Assembly: GCF_030388245.1 (NCBI RefSeq) | Contig: NZ_CP098361.1 | Coordinates: 557,001-621,000, forward strand | Reading direction: 5' to 3' | Length of the DNA: 64,000 nucleotides | From: Paracoccus sp. TOH | GTDB lineage: Bacteria > Pseudomonadota > Alphaproteobacteria > Rhodobacterales > Rhodobacteraceae | Part shown: one piece after another, positions 1 to 8,321 of the stretch | How positions within the stretch are numbered: the first letter of the stretch is position 1 | Layout of the letters: every line of letters starts with the position of its first letter | The notes under the pieces: model-generated | Told to the model about the DNA's origin: nothing | The model's input: only the letters and a program-made list of their open reading frames with translations | The model's database searches: none | Program-made: the position numbers and the translations under genes

Positions 1-264
1 CGTCTCGACGGTCTCGCCCTCGGCAAACGGTTCCGCGACCTGCAGGAACATCAGGAGATAGCTGCCGGGCTTCAGCTCGACCGAGCCGCCCGCCGGGACC
101 GGCAGGCCATCGGGCAGTTCGCGCATCTTCATCACGTCGCCGTTCATGGTCATCTCGTGGATCTGCATCGCGCCCGCCCGCCGCGAACGGGCCGCGACCA
201 AGCGGTCGTCCTGGCTGCCCTTGTTGGCGATGGTGACATAGCCGCCTGCCACCGGGGCACTGGA
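1..264 (-). pseudogene. Copper chaperone PCu(A)C fragment
   Basis: The reverse strand reads in frame as part of a PCu(A)C (DUF461) periplasmic copper chaperone. It contains a GGYVTIANKG stretch, then the typical MQIHEMTMNGDVMKM segment with its His and Met ligands, and later PGSYLLMFL. Family members deliver Cu(I) to cytochrome oxidase or bind periplasmic copper. The C-terminal end lies beyond the window edge. The N-terminal part, including any signal peptide, is missing because reading stops making sense near base 264, where unrelated sequence begins. I therefore call it a truncated fragment, although the far end cannot be seen. Confidence 0.7.
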
Positions 265-269
265 CGCGG

Positions 270-366
270 TGCTCCTCGAAGGTCTGCGCGGCATCGGCCT
301 GTGGTCGAGCATGGTGCAGACGCTTGCCATGGCGCTGCATGAACTGGCAACGAACGCCGCCCGCTG
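270..366 (+). pseudogene. HWE-family histidine kinase fragment
   Basis: About 30 codons on the plus strand resemble the dimerisation/N-box region of HWE or HisKA_2 sensor kinases, with an ALHELATNAA core preceded by VQTLAM. Nothing before or after belongs to a kinase: a PCu(A)C fragment abuts it upstream on the other strand and a dehydrogenase fragment downstream. It is a scrap left by rearrangement. The match is short, so identity rests on the N-box motif alone. Confidence 0.5.
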
Positions 367-734
367 GCTGAGGCGGTGGCCGAGGCCACTGACGGCTGGT
401 GCGCCGACGTGGTCTTTGAATGCTCGGGCGTCGCGCCGGCGATCCTGTCGATGCACCAGCTTGCCCGGCCCGGCGGCGCCATCGTGCTGGTCGGCATGCC
501 GGTCGATCCGGTGCCGGTCGATATCGTCGGGCTGCAAGCCAAGGAACTGCGGGTCGAGAGCGTGTTCCGCTATGCCAATGTCTACGACCGCGCCATCGCA
601 CTGATCGCCTCGGGCACGGTGGACCTGAAGCCGCTGATCTCGGCCTCGATCCCCATCGAGGACAGCATCGCCGGCTTCGCGCCGCCCTGGCCCGCAAGAC
701 CGACGTGAAGCTGCAGATCGTCATGCGCGAATAG
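361..734 (+). pseudogene. Zinc-type alcohol/polyol dehydrogenase C-terminal fragment
   Basis: The reading frame encodes the second half of a medium-chain dehydrogenase of the xylitol/sorbitol type: a Rossmann segment (DVVFECSGV, then GGAIVLVGMP) followed by the C-terminal lobe (SGTVDLKPLIS). The catalytic zinc domain is absent. Near base 680 the frame breaks: the expected ending AALARKTDVKLQIVMRE is found one base out of register and stops at 734. The fragment is therefore both 5'-truncated and frameshifted. It abuts the kinase scrap, consistent with a deletion or recombination scar. Confidence 0.7.
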
Positions 735-878
735 CTGCCGGCCGGTCTGGGGCGCGGCTTGGGCCTTTCCATGCCCGCCGCGTTTCCGCTCGGCGGATCG
801 GCGCTGTCCTTGGCCGAAGCGATTGACAGGTTCCGGCGCGGCGGGCGTAGTGGAGTCTCATTCTTCTGGGGGTGCGAC

Positions 879-2753
879 ATGGCTCGGATAGAAGGAACCA
901 ACAATTCGGAAGCCCTGGTAGGGACATTCCTGTCCGACGACATTTCCGGCCTTGGCGGCAACGATACGCTGCACGGGGGCTTCGGCGACGACTGGCTTTA
1001 CGGCGATGCCGGCAATGACGTGCTGTTCGGCGGCTATCAGGACGACCGGCTTTATGGCGGGGCCGGCGCCGACACGCTTTGGGGAGATACCGGGGACGAC
1101 CATTTCGTCGGCGGCGCGGGCGGCGATCTGATGCGCGGCGGCGCGGGCAACGACATCTTCGACCAGACCAACCTGATCGACGCCCCCGGCGACCGTATCT
1201 TCGGCGGTGATGGCATCGACCTGTTGCGGCTGGATTTCGGCGCCGTCGCCGGCCCGGTTCGCTTCACCCTCCAGGATCCCACGGTCACCGTGACGCTGCG
1301 GTTCGGCTCGGCCCCCGCCTTTACCTTCCGCGAGATCGAGGCCTTCGATATCGCGGGCAGCGACTATGCCGACCGGCTGGCCGGGTGGATTCATGACGAC
1401 ACGCTGGGCGGCGGCCTGGGCAACGATACGCTGCTGGGCGGCCTGGGATCGGATGCGCTGTCCGGCGAGGAAGGCAACGACCAGATCCGCGGCGGCGGCG
1501 ATGCCGATCGCCTCTATGGCGACGCCGGAAACGACTCCCTTTGGGGCGATGCCGGCGATGATGCGCTGCGGGGCGGCAGCGGCAACGACTGGATGGATGG
1601 CAGCGGTGGCAACGACGATCTGGAAGGCGGATCAGGCAGCGACCGCCTGATCGGCGGCGACGGCAATGACGAGTTGCGAAGCGATAGCTATCATTCGGAT
1701 ACCGGCCGCGAGCGCGATATCCTGATCGGCAATCTCGGCAATGACAGCCTGTCGATCGGGATCAATGACCATGCCGATGGCGGCTTGGGCTTCGACCGCA
1801 TTCATGTCGATTTCACGCAGGTCACGGCGCAGATCGTCTGGTCCTTCTCTGCGGCTGCGAAGCAATTCGCCAACGGCACCCGCGTCGCGAATACCGAGAT
1901 CCTGGATTACGAGGGCGGCAGCGCCCGCGATGTCATCACCGGCTGGAACCTTGCCGACCGCATCGAGGGCAATGGCGGCCATGACGTGCTGGCCGGCGCC
2001 GGCGGCAACGACACGCTGGATGGCGGGCGCGGCAACGACATGCTGCGCGGCGGCGTCGGCAATGACGTGCTTTATCACGAATCCGGCAATGACACCCTGT
2101 TGGGCGAGGCGGGGAACGACCAGTTCTTCATCGGCTTCGACGAGGACGTGAACCTGCCCTATCGGGCGGTGATCGACGGCGGACTGGGTTGGGACAAGGT
2201 CGTCTTCACCAGTTCCGAACTGGGCGCGGTGGTCGATCTTGAGAACCAGGCGCGCAATACCGGGCTGGCCTATGGCAAGACCCTGCGCAATGTCGAGGTG
2301 CTGGAGGGCACCTATATGGACGATCATTTCATGGGAGGCGCGGGCAACAACACCTTCATCGGGGGGCAGGGTGGCGACATCCTGAACGGTCGGGCCGGCA
2401 ACGACACGCTGACAGGCGGCGCGGGTGCGGACATCCTGACGGGCGGCGTGGGCCGCGATGTGTTCGACTTCACGGACTTCTCCGGCCATGAATGGGAGGG
2501 AGACCTGATCACCGATTTTCGGCGCGGCCAGGACGTGATCCGCCTGGATCGTTCGGATTTCGGCGCCGGGCTGCGCTTGGTGAATGCCACGGATCCGGTG
2601 GTCGCTGGCCTGGCCCCGGCGCTGGTCTTCGAGACGGACGCTCGGCGGCTCTGGTATGATGCCGACGGCAGCGGAGGCGGCTCGAGCCCGATCCTGCTTG
2701 CGACGCTGAACGGCGTGGGCCAGTTGGCCATGTCGGATTTCGTTTTCGTCTAG
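879..2753 (+). CDS. RTX calcium-binding repeat protein
   Basis: This 624-residue protein consists mostly of glycine- and aspartate-rich nonapeptides of the GGxGxDxLx type (many GNDTL, GNDWL and GDDxL units). They fold as parallel beta-rolls when they bind calcium outside the cell. Repeat blocks lie at about residues 20-100, 180-290, 350-460 and 480-530. The last 80 residues match the C-terminal region seen in type I secreted RTX proteins, and there is no N-terminal signal peptide. No protease or toxin domain is visible, so the role may be surface or biofilm related. I chose the ATG at 879, after a G-rich ribosome-binding site, because the extra 40 upstream codons have no repeat character. No type I secretion genes are nearby. 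Confidence 0.85.
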   Translation: MARIEGTNNSEALVGTFLSDDISGLGGNDTLHGGFGDDWLYGDAGNDVLFGGYQDDRLYGGAGADTLWGDTGDDHFVGGAGGDLMRGGAGNDIFDQTNLIDAPGDRIFGGDGIDLLRLDFGAVAGPVRFTLQDPTVTVTLRFGSAPAFTFREIEAFDIAGSDYADRLAGWIHDDTLGGGLGNDTLLGGLGSDALSGEEGNDQIRGGGDADRLYGDAGNDSLWGDAGDDALRGGSGNDWMDGSGGNDDLEGGSGSDRLIGGDGNDELRSDSYHSDTGRERDILIGNLGNDSLSIGINDHADGGLGFDRIHVDFTQVTAQIVWSFSAAAKQFANGTRVANTEILDYEGGSARDVITGWNLADRIEGNGGHDVLAGAGGNDTLDGGRGNDMLRGGVGNDVLYHESGNDTLLGEAGNDQFFIGFDEDVNLPYRAVIDGGLGWDKVVFTSSELGAVVDLENQARNTGLAYGKTLRNVEVLEGTYMDDHFMGGAGNNTFIGGQGGDILNGRAGNDTLTGGAGADILTGGVGRDVFDFTDFSGHEWEGDLITDFRRGQDVIRLDRSDFGAGLRLVNATDPVVAGLAPALVFETDARRLWYDADGSGGGSSPILLATLNGVGQLAMSDFVFV

Positions 2754-3351
2754 AGTCCATGGCGACACGCTGATGATCGACAGCACTTTCATGAAGGCGC
2801 TGATCAGCCCCAGCTGAGTGGACGATACTTTCCGGGGCAAGTGGGGCGATATCCCAATGTACTGTGTGGTCGATTGGTGTTGTAGTATCCTCAGCAGCGC
2901 GGTTGATGCGCTCGGCCATCGCTTAGCGCATGCTCGGCGAACCCAAGGTGCAGTCGCGGCCAAGCAGCTGCTGGCGCTGGATGGTGTCGAGAGGGCCTGT
3001 ACATGCCGTCCGTCGATTATTTCCACATCATGTTTGAGGGGCACGAGGTGGACCCGTTCAACGAGGGTGGATCAGCGCGCGGCCATATGGATCAGCAGGA
3101 CGGCGACCCCGGGCCAGAAGAAGCAGGCCAGGAGATGGATCGCCGCACCAAGCCCGGTATGCGCCATGTCGAGCGCCTGGATGCCGATGGCACGAGGCAG
3201 GTTCTCGTCTATGCCGTCACTTACGGAGGGGCCGACTGGATCAAGCGGAGTCGATCCCGGGGATAGTGCTGATGCCCGCCATACGGCGGATCCGGTCGCC
3301 GGGGGTGTTTCGGGTGCGATCTCGGGGGGTAGTATTTCCCACCCGTAATGC
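2754..3351. other. Gene-poor junction between RTX gene and recombinase
   Basis: No intact gene is visible in about 600 bases. The stretch holds small scraps: an MIDSTFMKA-like peptide near 2772 reminiscent of IS5-type transposases, a Hint-domain piece at 3003-3068, and a hydrophobic reverse-strand segment near 3090-3190 that could come from a membrane protein. Because it adjoins the large serine recombinase, it is a reasonable place for an element boundary. I cannot identify an attachment site without the other end or an empty site. Confidence 0.5.
3003..3068 (+). pseudogene. Hint-domain protein fragment
   Basis: Twenty or so codons read PSVDYFHIMFEGHEV, which resembles the conserved VDYxHxLFDRHEV block near the end of Hedgehog/intein (Hint) domains common in Rhodobacterales RTX and adhesin proteins. 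The frame loses similarity after about residue 20. It lies 250 bases past the RTX gene and may once have been part of a related secreted protein. The assignment is short and tentative. Confidence 0.4.
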
Positions 3352-5049
3352 TCATGCGGCCAGGGATCCTGCCGGCTGCCAGCCACCTTGATGCAAAGGC
3401 AAGTATTTCTGGAATCGCGCCCCCGCAACCAACGATCCCGGCGATAGCAGGTTGTCCAAAGCCTCGGCCTCCGCAAGGAAGTCGGGATTTTTCTTGCCCG
3501 CCGCAAAGCGCAGGATCGCGCCGAGGTCGCCGCGCAGCACAATCGCCAACTCGCCATTATCCGGCATGAGCGTGATCTGATCGACCAGCGAGCGGAAGGT
3601 TTCAGCCGCGCGGGCGCGGCCGTCTACGTCTTGCAGATTCTCATAGAGCTGCCCGATCCGCTGCGCATAGAGTGCCGCCATGTTCGGATGCAGCAGCGGA
3701 GGGGGCTCATCGGCATTGGCCAGCTTCTCAGCCAGTTCAGCCTTCCGGGCTTCCAGCTTCTCGGCCTTGTCCTTCAGCTTTGCTGGAGGGAAGCCTTCGA
3801 GGATAGCGTCCACGATTTTGTCGAGTTCCCGGTCTGTGCGTTCCAGTTCCCGTTTCCAACCCTCCAGATCGGCGCCGCGCTCGATGCGCAGCCGATTCAC
3901 CTCCCTGGTGAACTCGGTACAGAACTCCTTGAACAGCGCGGGATCCATCAGGTGCTTGCGTAGCCCGTTGAGGATCGAGGCTTCCAGCGCGTCGCGCCGG
4001 ATGTTGAGCCGGTTGTTGCAGGTGCCCTTGTTGCGCGCCGTCGCGCAGCCGAGCAGATCCTTCGAGATCATCGTATAGCCGCCACCGCAGCAGCCGCATT
4101 TGACGAGGCCGGCGAAGAGGTGCTTCGGGCGACGCCGGTCATTCAGGGGGTTTGGGCTGGTTTCGACCACATCGTAGGCAAGGCGGCTCTGCCTCGCCTT
4201 GACCGCATCCCAGATGTTTTGGTCTATGAGCCGCAGATCGGGCACCTCATGGACGACCCAATCGCTTTCCGGGTTCAGGCGGGATACGCGCCGACCAGTA
4301 TCGGGATCCTTGATATAACGCAGGCGGTTCCAGACAAGCTTGCCGATGTAAAGCTCGTTGTTCAGGATGCCGCTGCCGCGCTTCGGGTTGCCGTGGATCG
4401 TCGATGGCCCCCATTCACTGCCCTGCGGCCCTGCCACGCCTTCGTGGTTCAGCGACATGGCGATCGTGCGCGACGACTTTCCGTCAAGATAATCGGCGAA
4501 GATGCGTCGCACGATCCCGGCCTCGGTCTCGTTGATGGTCCTATCGCCCCGGATGGCTTCCCCACGATCATCGAACTTCTTCACCACGTCATAACCGTAG
4601 CAGAGACCGCCGCCGGATTTGCCATCCTCGACGCGGCCGCGCAGCCCACGACGGGTCTTGTCGGCCAGATCCTTCAGGAACAGCGCGTTCATCGTGCCCT
4701 TCAACCCGACATGCAGATGGGTGATCTCGCCCTCGGACAGGGTGAACATCTTCACATCGGCATAGGTCATGCGCTTGAAGATGCCGGCGATATCCTCCTG
4801 GTCGCGCGATAGCCGGTCCATGGCCTCGGCCATGATCATGTCGAAACGGCCGCGCAGGGAATCGGAGATCAGGGCCTGGACGCCCGGTCGCAGGATCATG
4901 CTGGCGCCGGAGATGGCGTGATCGGTGTATTCCTCGACGACGGTCCAGCCTTCCTTTTCGGCGCGCAGGCGGCATATACGCAGCTGATCGGCGATCGAGG
5001 CGTCGCGCTGGTTGTCGGAGGAGTAGCGGGCGTAGAGCGCGACCTTCAT
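3352..5049 (-). CDS. Large serine recombinase (element integrase candidate)
   Basis: This 565-residue protein is a large serine recombinase. The N-terminal resolvase domain starts MKVALYARYSS with the nucleophile Ser10 and continues through a helix with DRLSRDQED. A central Recombinase domain follows (about 155-300). A zinc ribbon sits near 320-355 (CGCCGGGY and later a C-x6-C type pair), then a coiled-coil region. Such enzymes integrate and excise mobile elements by a Ser-linked double-strand exchange. The gene sits at the edge of the mobile backbone and reads toward the junction, so it is the best candidate integrase, although related elements often use tyrosine integrases. A small gene lies 9 bases upstream. 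Confidence 0.9.
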   Translation of the reverse strand: MKVALYARYSSDNQRDASIADQLRICRLRAEKEGWTVVEEYTDHAISGASMILRPGVQALISDSLRGRFDMIMAEAMDRLSRDQEDIAGIFKRMTYADVKMFTLSEGEITHLHVGLKGTMNALFLKDLADKTRRGLRGRVEDGKSGGGLCYGYDVVKKFDDRGEAIRGDRTINETEAGIVRRIFADYLDGKSSRTIAMSLNHEGVAGPQGSEWGPSTIHGNPKRGSGILNNELYIGKLVWNRLRYIKDPDTGRRVSRLNPESDWVVHEVPDLRLIDQNIWDAVKARQSRLAYDVVETSPNPLNDRRRPKHLFAGLVKCGCCGGGYTMISKDLLGCATARNKGTCNNRLNIRRDALEASILNGLRKHLMDPALFKEFCTEFTREVNRLRIERGADLEGWKRELERTDRELDKIVDAILEGFPPAKLKDKAEKLEARKAELAEKLANADEPPPLLHPNMAALYAQRIGQLYENLQDVDGRARAAETFRSLVDQITLMPDNGELAIVLRGDLGAILRFAAGKKNPDFLAEAEALDNLLSPGSLVAGARFQKYLPLHQGGWQPAGSLAA

Positions 5050-5058
5050 GCGGACACC

Positions 5059-5259
5059 TCAGTCGGGGAGGCGGTCGCCCGCCAATCGGGCCGTTTCCTG
5101 TTGAATGAGGTCGCGCGCTGCCTGTCGGGCGAGTTGCCGGACGAGATCGGCGAGACGGGGGTCGGGTTTACGGGTGCCAGCAACGCGCGCAACAGCTTCA
5201 TCCGTGGTATCCGTGACCAGTCGAAGCTTCGATGCTGTGGTTTGTCGTTGCCGTGCCAT
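5059..5259 (-). CDS. Small recombinase-associated protein
   Basis: A 66-residue basic, helical protein starts MARQRQTTASK and ends TARLAGDRLPD. I do not recognise a named domain. The stop lies 9 bases before the ATG of the serine recombinase, whose ribosome-binding site GAGG follows directly, so the two are almost certainly co-transcribed. The start was chosen at the ATG after CAGGA. Longer versions of the frame add arginine-rich, low-quality sequence. Similar short proteins preceding recombinase genes may be directionality or regulatory factors; that is inference. Confidence 0.55.
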   Translation of the reverse strand: MARQRQTTASKLRLVTDTTDEAVARVAGTRKPDPRLADLVRQLARQAARDLIQQETARLAGDRLPD

Positions 5260-5593
5260 TCCTGCGCCAATCCCTGACGGTCCTGCACAAAGACTACGCG
5301 GCATTTCCAATGCGTTACAGGGAAGCGCCCGGCGGTGTTTGGCGAGGAATGGAGGGCTGGGTCGGGCATTGGCGAATTCCTGAGCAGCATGGCGTCGCAA
5401 AAATACTGGCGCGACGACGTGCGAATTTGCGGCTCGTCAAGAGATTTGAACATCTGCTCGCACAGCGTGACGTTCCAGCCATGTCCTTAGGTCAGTCTAA
5501 CGCAGAGGCGCCGCGCATGGCAATGCGGGAAAATGGGCCGCGCCGATGGTGGCCGCTGGTCTCGACGGTGCCCCCCTCAGCCCACTCCGTTCC
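5260..5593. other. Spacer between recombinase pair and dinB
   Basis: No gene is supported in these 334 bases. The promoter for the recombinase pair should lie here on the reverse strand. A TTGACG hexamer occurs near 5440 on that strand, but I see no convincing partner at the right spacing. No repeat or terminator stands out. Confidence 0.4.
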
Positions 5594-6721
5594 TCACAGG
5601 TCCGGCAGGCCGAGGCTGAGTTGCCGGGCAGCATCATCGTCCTTGTCCGCTTCCAGCGAGGAGAGCGTCACGCCGAGAAGCCGCACACCTTTTTCGACCG
5701 GGAACAGCGGTTCCAGTAGCGCGTTCGCAATCGCCGAGAGTTCCCCGGCTCCGCGCATGCCGCGCTCGACCGTTCGGCTGCGCGTGATTTGCTGGAAGTC
5801 GGCGTATTTGACCTTGATCGTAACCGTACGTCCGGTCAGCGCCTTGGCTTCGCAGCTCCGCCAGACCTTGGACGCCAGTGCGTCGATCTCTCGTCTTGCG
5901 GGTTCCACGTCGAAAATATCCTCGGAGAAGGTGTCCTCCGTGCCGATCGACTTCCGTTCCCGATGCGGTTCCACCGGGCGATGGTCGATCCCGCGCGAAA
6001 TGCGGTAGTACCAGTCGCCCGACTTCCCGAAATGCGCGTGCAGGAACTCAGGTGATTTGTCGCGCAGGTCAGCTCCGGTCAGGATGCCCAGCCGCTCCAT
6101 CTTCGCCGCCGTAGCGGGTCCGACGCCGTGAAACTTCTTCACCGGCAGCGCGGCCACGAACTCGGGCCCCCGCGACGGGGTAATGACTGCCTGCCCGTTG
6201 GGCTTGTTCAGATCGCTCGCCATCTTGGCGAGGAACTTGCAATAGCTGATCCCGGCCGAAGCATTGAGCCCGGTGACCTCCTTGATCCGGCGACGAATGA
6301 TCTCCGCCGCCTCCGTCGCGATGGCGATGCCGTGCTTGTTCTCGGTCACGTCGAGATAGGCCTCGTCAAGCGAAAGGGGCTCGATCAGATCGGTATGCTC
6401 GGCAAAGACCTCCCGGATCTGTGCCGACACCGCCCGATAGACCTCGAAGCGCGGTTTCACGAAGATCATTTCGGGACAGCGGCGCTTCGCCGTGACCGAG
6501 GGCATGGCCGACCGGACGCCGTAGACTCGGGCCTCATAGCTGGCGGCGGCCACCACGCCGCGCGCGGCGGATCCGCCGACCGCGACCGGCTTGCCCCGCA
6601 ATTCGGGATTGTCGCGCTGCTCGACTGAGGCATAGAACGCATCCATATCGACATGGATGATCTTGCGGATCTTTCCGCGCGGCTCGCCTGCCTCCCTGAT
6701 CTGCTCTCCCGATCCCGACAT
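5594..6721 (-). CDS. dinB: DNA polymerase IV (Y-family, DinB)
   Basis: This 375-residue Y-family polymerase copies damaged DNA with low fidelity. Both catalytic motifs are intact: HVDMDAFYASVE with Asp25 and Asp27, and SLDEAYLDV with Asp119-Glu120. The palm, thumb (helix-hairpin-helix around KKFHGVGPATAAKM) and little-finger domains are all present. It ends without an obvious beta-clamp peptide that I can confirm. The gene starts 9 bases after the SRAP gene on the same strand, so they form an operon that shares the divergent control region with imuABC. This second translesion polymerase beside DnaE2 makes the cluster a mutagenesis cassette. Confidence 0.93.
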   Translation of the reverse strand: MSGSGEQIREAGEPRGKIRKIIHVDMDAFYASVEQRDNPELRGKPVAVGGSAARGVVAAASYEARVYGVRSAMPSVTAKRRCPEMIFVKPRFEVYRAVSAQIREVFAEHTDLIEPLSLDEAYLDVTENKHGIAIATEAAEIIRRRIKEVTGLNASAGISYCKFLAKMASDLNKPNGQAVITPSRGPEFVAALPVKKFHGVGPATAAKMERLGILTGADLRDKSPEFLHAHFGKSGDWYYRISRGIDHRPVEPHRERKSIGTEDTFSEDIFDVEPARREIDALASKVWRSCEAKALTGRTVTIKVKYADFQQITRSRTVERGMRGAGELSAIANALLEPLFPVEKGVRLLGVTLSSLEADKDDDAARQLSLGLPDL

Positions 6722-6730
6722 GCTTCGTCG

Positions 6731-7399
6731 TCAACCTGTCGGAGCTGCCGGTTTTTCGATGACTTCAAGCAGGTCGGCGGGCAAAGGTCGTTGCAGGGCC
6801 TTCGCCTCGCGCCAGTCGGCCGTCAGCCAGACCTCCACCTCGTCGGATCTGGTCAGGATCACAGGCATGGCTTTTGGATGGATCGGCTTCACCACCTCGT
6901 TGGCACCGGTGGTGAGGAAGGCGAAGAGCTCATGTTTGCCCGGTCTGGGCGTACGGTTCGAGCCGCGCGTCCCCTCCCATCGGGTCCAGATCCCGGCGAA
7001 GAAGAACAGCGGTTGCGTTTGGCGGAGCGCAAACCAGTAGAGCGGCTTGCGCTTTGTTACCGGATCAGGCGCCTGCCCGTATTCCGAGAAGGCCGTCGCC
7101 GGGACCACGCAACGGTGCTCAACCCCGAGCCACTGCTGCCAGTGCCGTATCCAGGTCTTGCGAACATTGGTCACGCCGGTGTCGGGCGCGTCCGGGGTCT
7201 TCAGATGCTCGACCGGCGTTGGCATTCCCCATGTAAGGCGAGCAAGCTCCAACCCGCCATCGGTTTTGCGCACGACCGGCGCGGGCCGGTCGGGATAGAC
7301 GTCGAGGATCGGTTCCAGATTGCCGATACTGTCGTGGGTGAGCGCCACGAAATCCCGGATCGCCTGCTGGTTGGTGGTCAGATTGTAGAGATTGCACAA
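6731..7399 (-). CDS. SRAP-domain abasic-site crosslinking protein (HMCES/YedK family)
   Basis: The 222-residue protein belongs to the SRAP family, which shields abasic sites in single-stranded DNA by a thiazolidine crosslink to Cys2. The start matters because Met must be removed to expose that Cys. The best start is TTG at 7399, giving (M)CNLYNL, preceded by GGAGAAGCGGG at good spacing. An ATG 16 codons upstream would bury the Cys and is rejected. The conserved active-site glutamate (ATAFSEY) and histidine (KPIHPKAMPVIL) are present. It heads an operon with dinB, linking abasic-site protection with translesion synthesis. Confidence 0.9.
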   Translation of the reverse strand: MCNLYNLTTNQQAIRDFVALTHDSIGNLEPILDVYPDRPAPVVRKTDGGLELARLTWGMPTPVEHLKTPDAPDTGVTNVRKTWIRHWQQWLGVEHRCVVPATAFSEYGQAPDPVTKRKPLYWFALRQTQPLFFFAGIWTRWEGTRGSNRTPRPGKHELFAFLTTGANEVVKPIHPKAMPVILTRSDEVEVWLTADWREAKALQRPLPADLLEVIEKPAAPTG

Positions 7400-7497
7400 A
7401 CCCGCTTCTCCGATTTTGCGGCCATCATACGCCAGAAGTTCCGGCAAGGCTTCCGATCACATCTTACGAGACTCAGATTGACTCCCGCCGCGCACTA

Positions 7498-7512
7498 GAA
7501 CAAACAAAGAAC
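7498..7512. promoter_or_regulatory. LexA (SOS) box
   Basis: The sequence GAACAAACAAAGAAC is a direct repeat GAAC-N7-GAAC, which on the other strand is GTTC-N7-GTTC, the known alphaproteobacterial LexA site. It lies 47 bases before imuA and about 98 bases before the SRAP-dinB operon, in the divergent intergenic region. It is therefore well placed to repress both directions until DNA damage. Confidence 0.85.
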
Positions 7513-7559
7513 ATAACGACAGGATTTGCCCTTGAGAAGACCCGGAGCCTGCCTTCCAG

Positions 7560-8321
7560 ATGCACGAGCGCGCCATCAGTCCAGCCATTGCGGCCCTTCG
7601 TGCGCGAATCGCGCAGCTTGAAGGTGATGGCGCTCGCGCGCGGGAAGTGCTGCCCTTCGGCGTTCCGTCTCTGGACCGCAAACTGCCCGGCGGTGGATTG
7701 GCTCTTGGCTGTCTGCATGAGGTTGCGGGCGGCGGCAACGGCGCGGTGGATGGTGCGGCGGCGGCCTGTTTCGTGGCCGGGATCGCCGCGCGGACCCACG
7801 GCAAGGTGCTGTGGTGCGTCGCGCAGCAGGATCTGTTCGCGCCGGGCCTGGAACAGGCCGGCCTGCCGCCCGATCGCGTCATCCATGTCGAGGCCGGCGA
7901 TGACAAGTCGGTCCTGGCCTGTATGGAGGAAGGCCTGCGGCACGGTGGGCTGGGCGCGGTGGTTGCCGATATTGCCCGGTTGCCGATGACTGCCTCGCGG
8001 CGGTTGCATCTGGCCGCCAAGGAAAGCGGCACCATCGGCATTGCCCTGCGCCGCTGGCGGCGCCAGGCCGAGGCCAGAGATTTCGGCCAGCCGACGGCGG
8101 CGATGACCCGCTGGCGGATCTCGGTGCTGCCGTCCCGGCTCTTGCCCGTGCCCGGCGTCGGTCGCGCGCGCTGGCTGATCGAACTGATCCGGGCGCGGGC
8201 GGGAGAATCCCTCGATATCGAACTGGAGGCGTGCGATGGCTCGGGTCATCTCGGTCTTCCTGCCGACATGGCCGACAGACCGGCTGCGGCGGAAGGCCGG
8301 CGACACAGCGCCGCCGGTTGA
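7560..8321 (+). CDS. imuA: ImuA, RecA-like accessory protein of the mutasome
   Basis: A 253-residue RecA-superfamily protein of the ImuA (SulA-like/ImuA) family, which in alphaproteobacteria links RecA to the ImuB-DnaE2 mutagenic polymerase complex. The body begins LPFGVPSLDRKLPGGGL, typical of the family, with a degenerate nucleotide-binding loop (EVAGGGNGAVDG) rather than a canonical Walker A. It is first in the imuA-imuB-dnaE2 operon under the LexA box. Its 3' end overlaps imuB by 86 bases, an unusually long overlap but consistent with the well-conserved imuB start. Confidence 0.88.
   Translation: MHERAISPAIAALRARIAQLEGDGARAREVLPFGVPSLDRKLPGGGLALGCLHEVAGGGNGAVDGAAAACFVAGIAARTHGKVLWCVAQQDLFAPGLEQAGLPPDRVIHVEAGDDKSVLACMEEGLRHGGLGAVVADIARLPMTASRRLHLAAKESGTIGIALRRWRRQAEARDFGQPTAAMTRWRISVLPSRLLPVPGVGRARWLIELIRARAGESLDIELEACDGSGHLGLPADMADRPAAAEGRRHSAAG

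Noticed and set aside
900..2480. Tandem nucleotide repeats resembling a CRISPR or satellite array
   Set aside because: They are the coding repeats of the RTX protein. Unit sequences vary and no spacer pattern exists. No CRISPR array or cas gene was seen anywhere in the window.
2754..3351. An attachment site for the serine recombinase
   Set aside because: I could not find a core sequence repeated at another position in the window, and the other element end is not visible.
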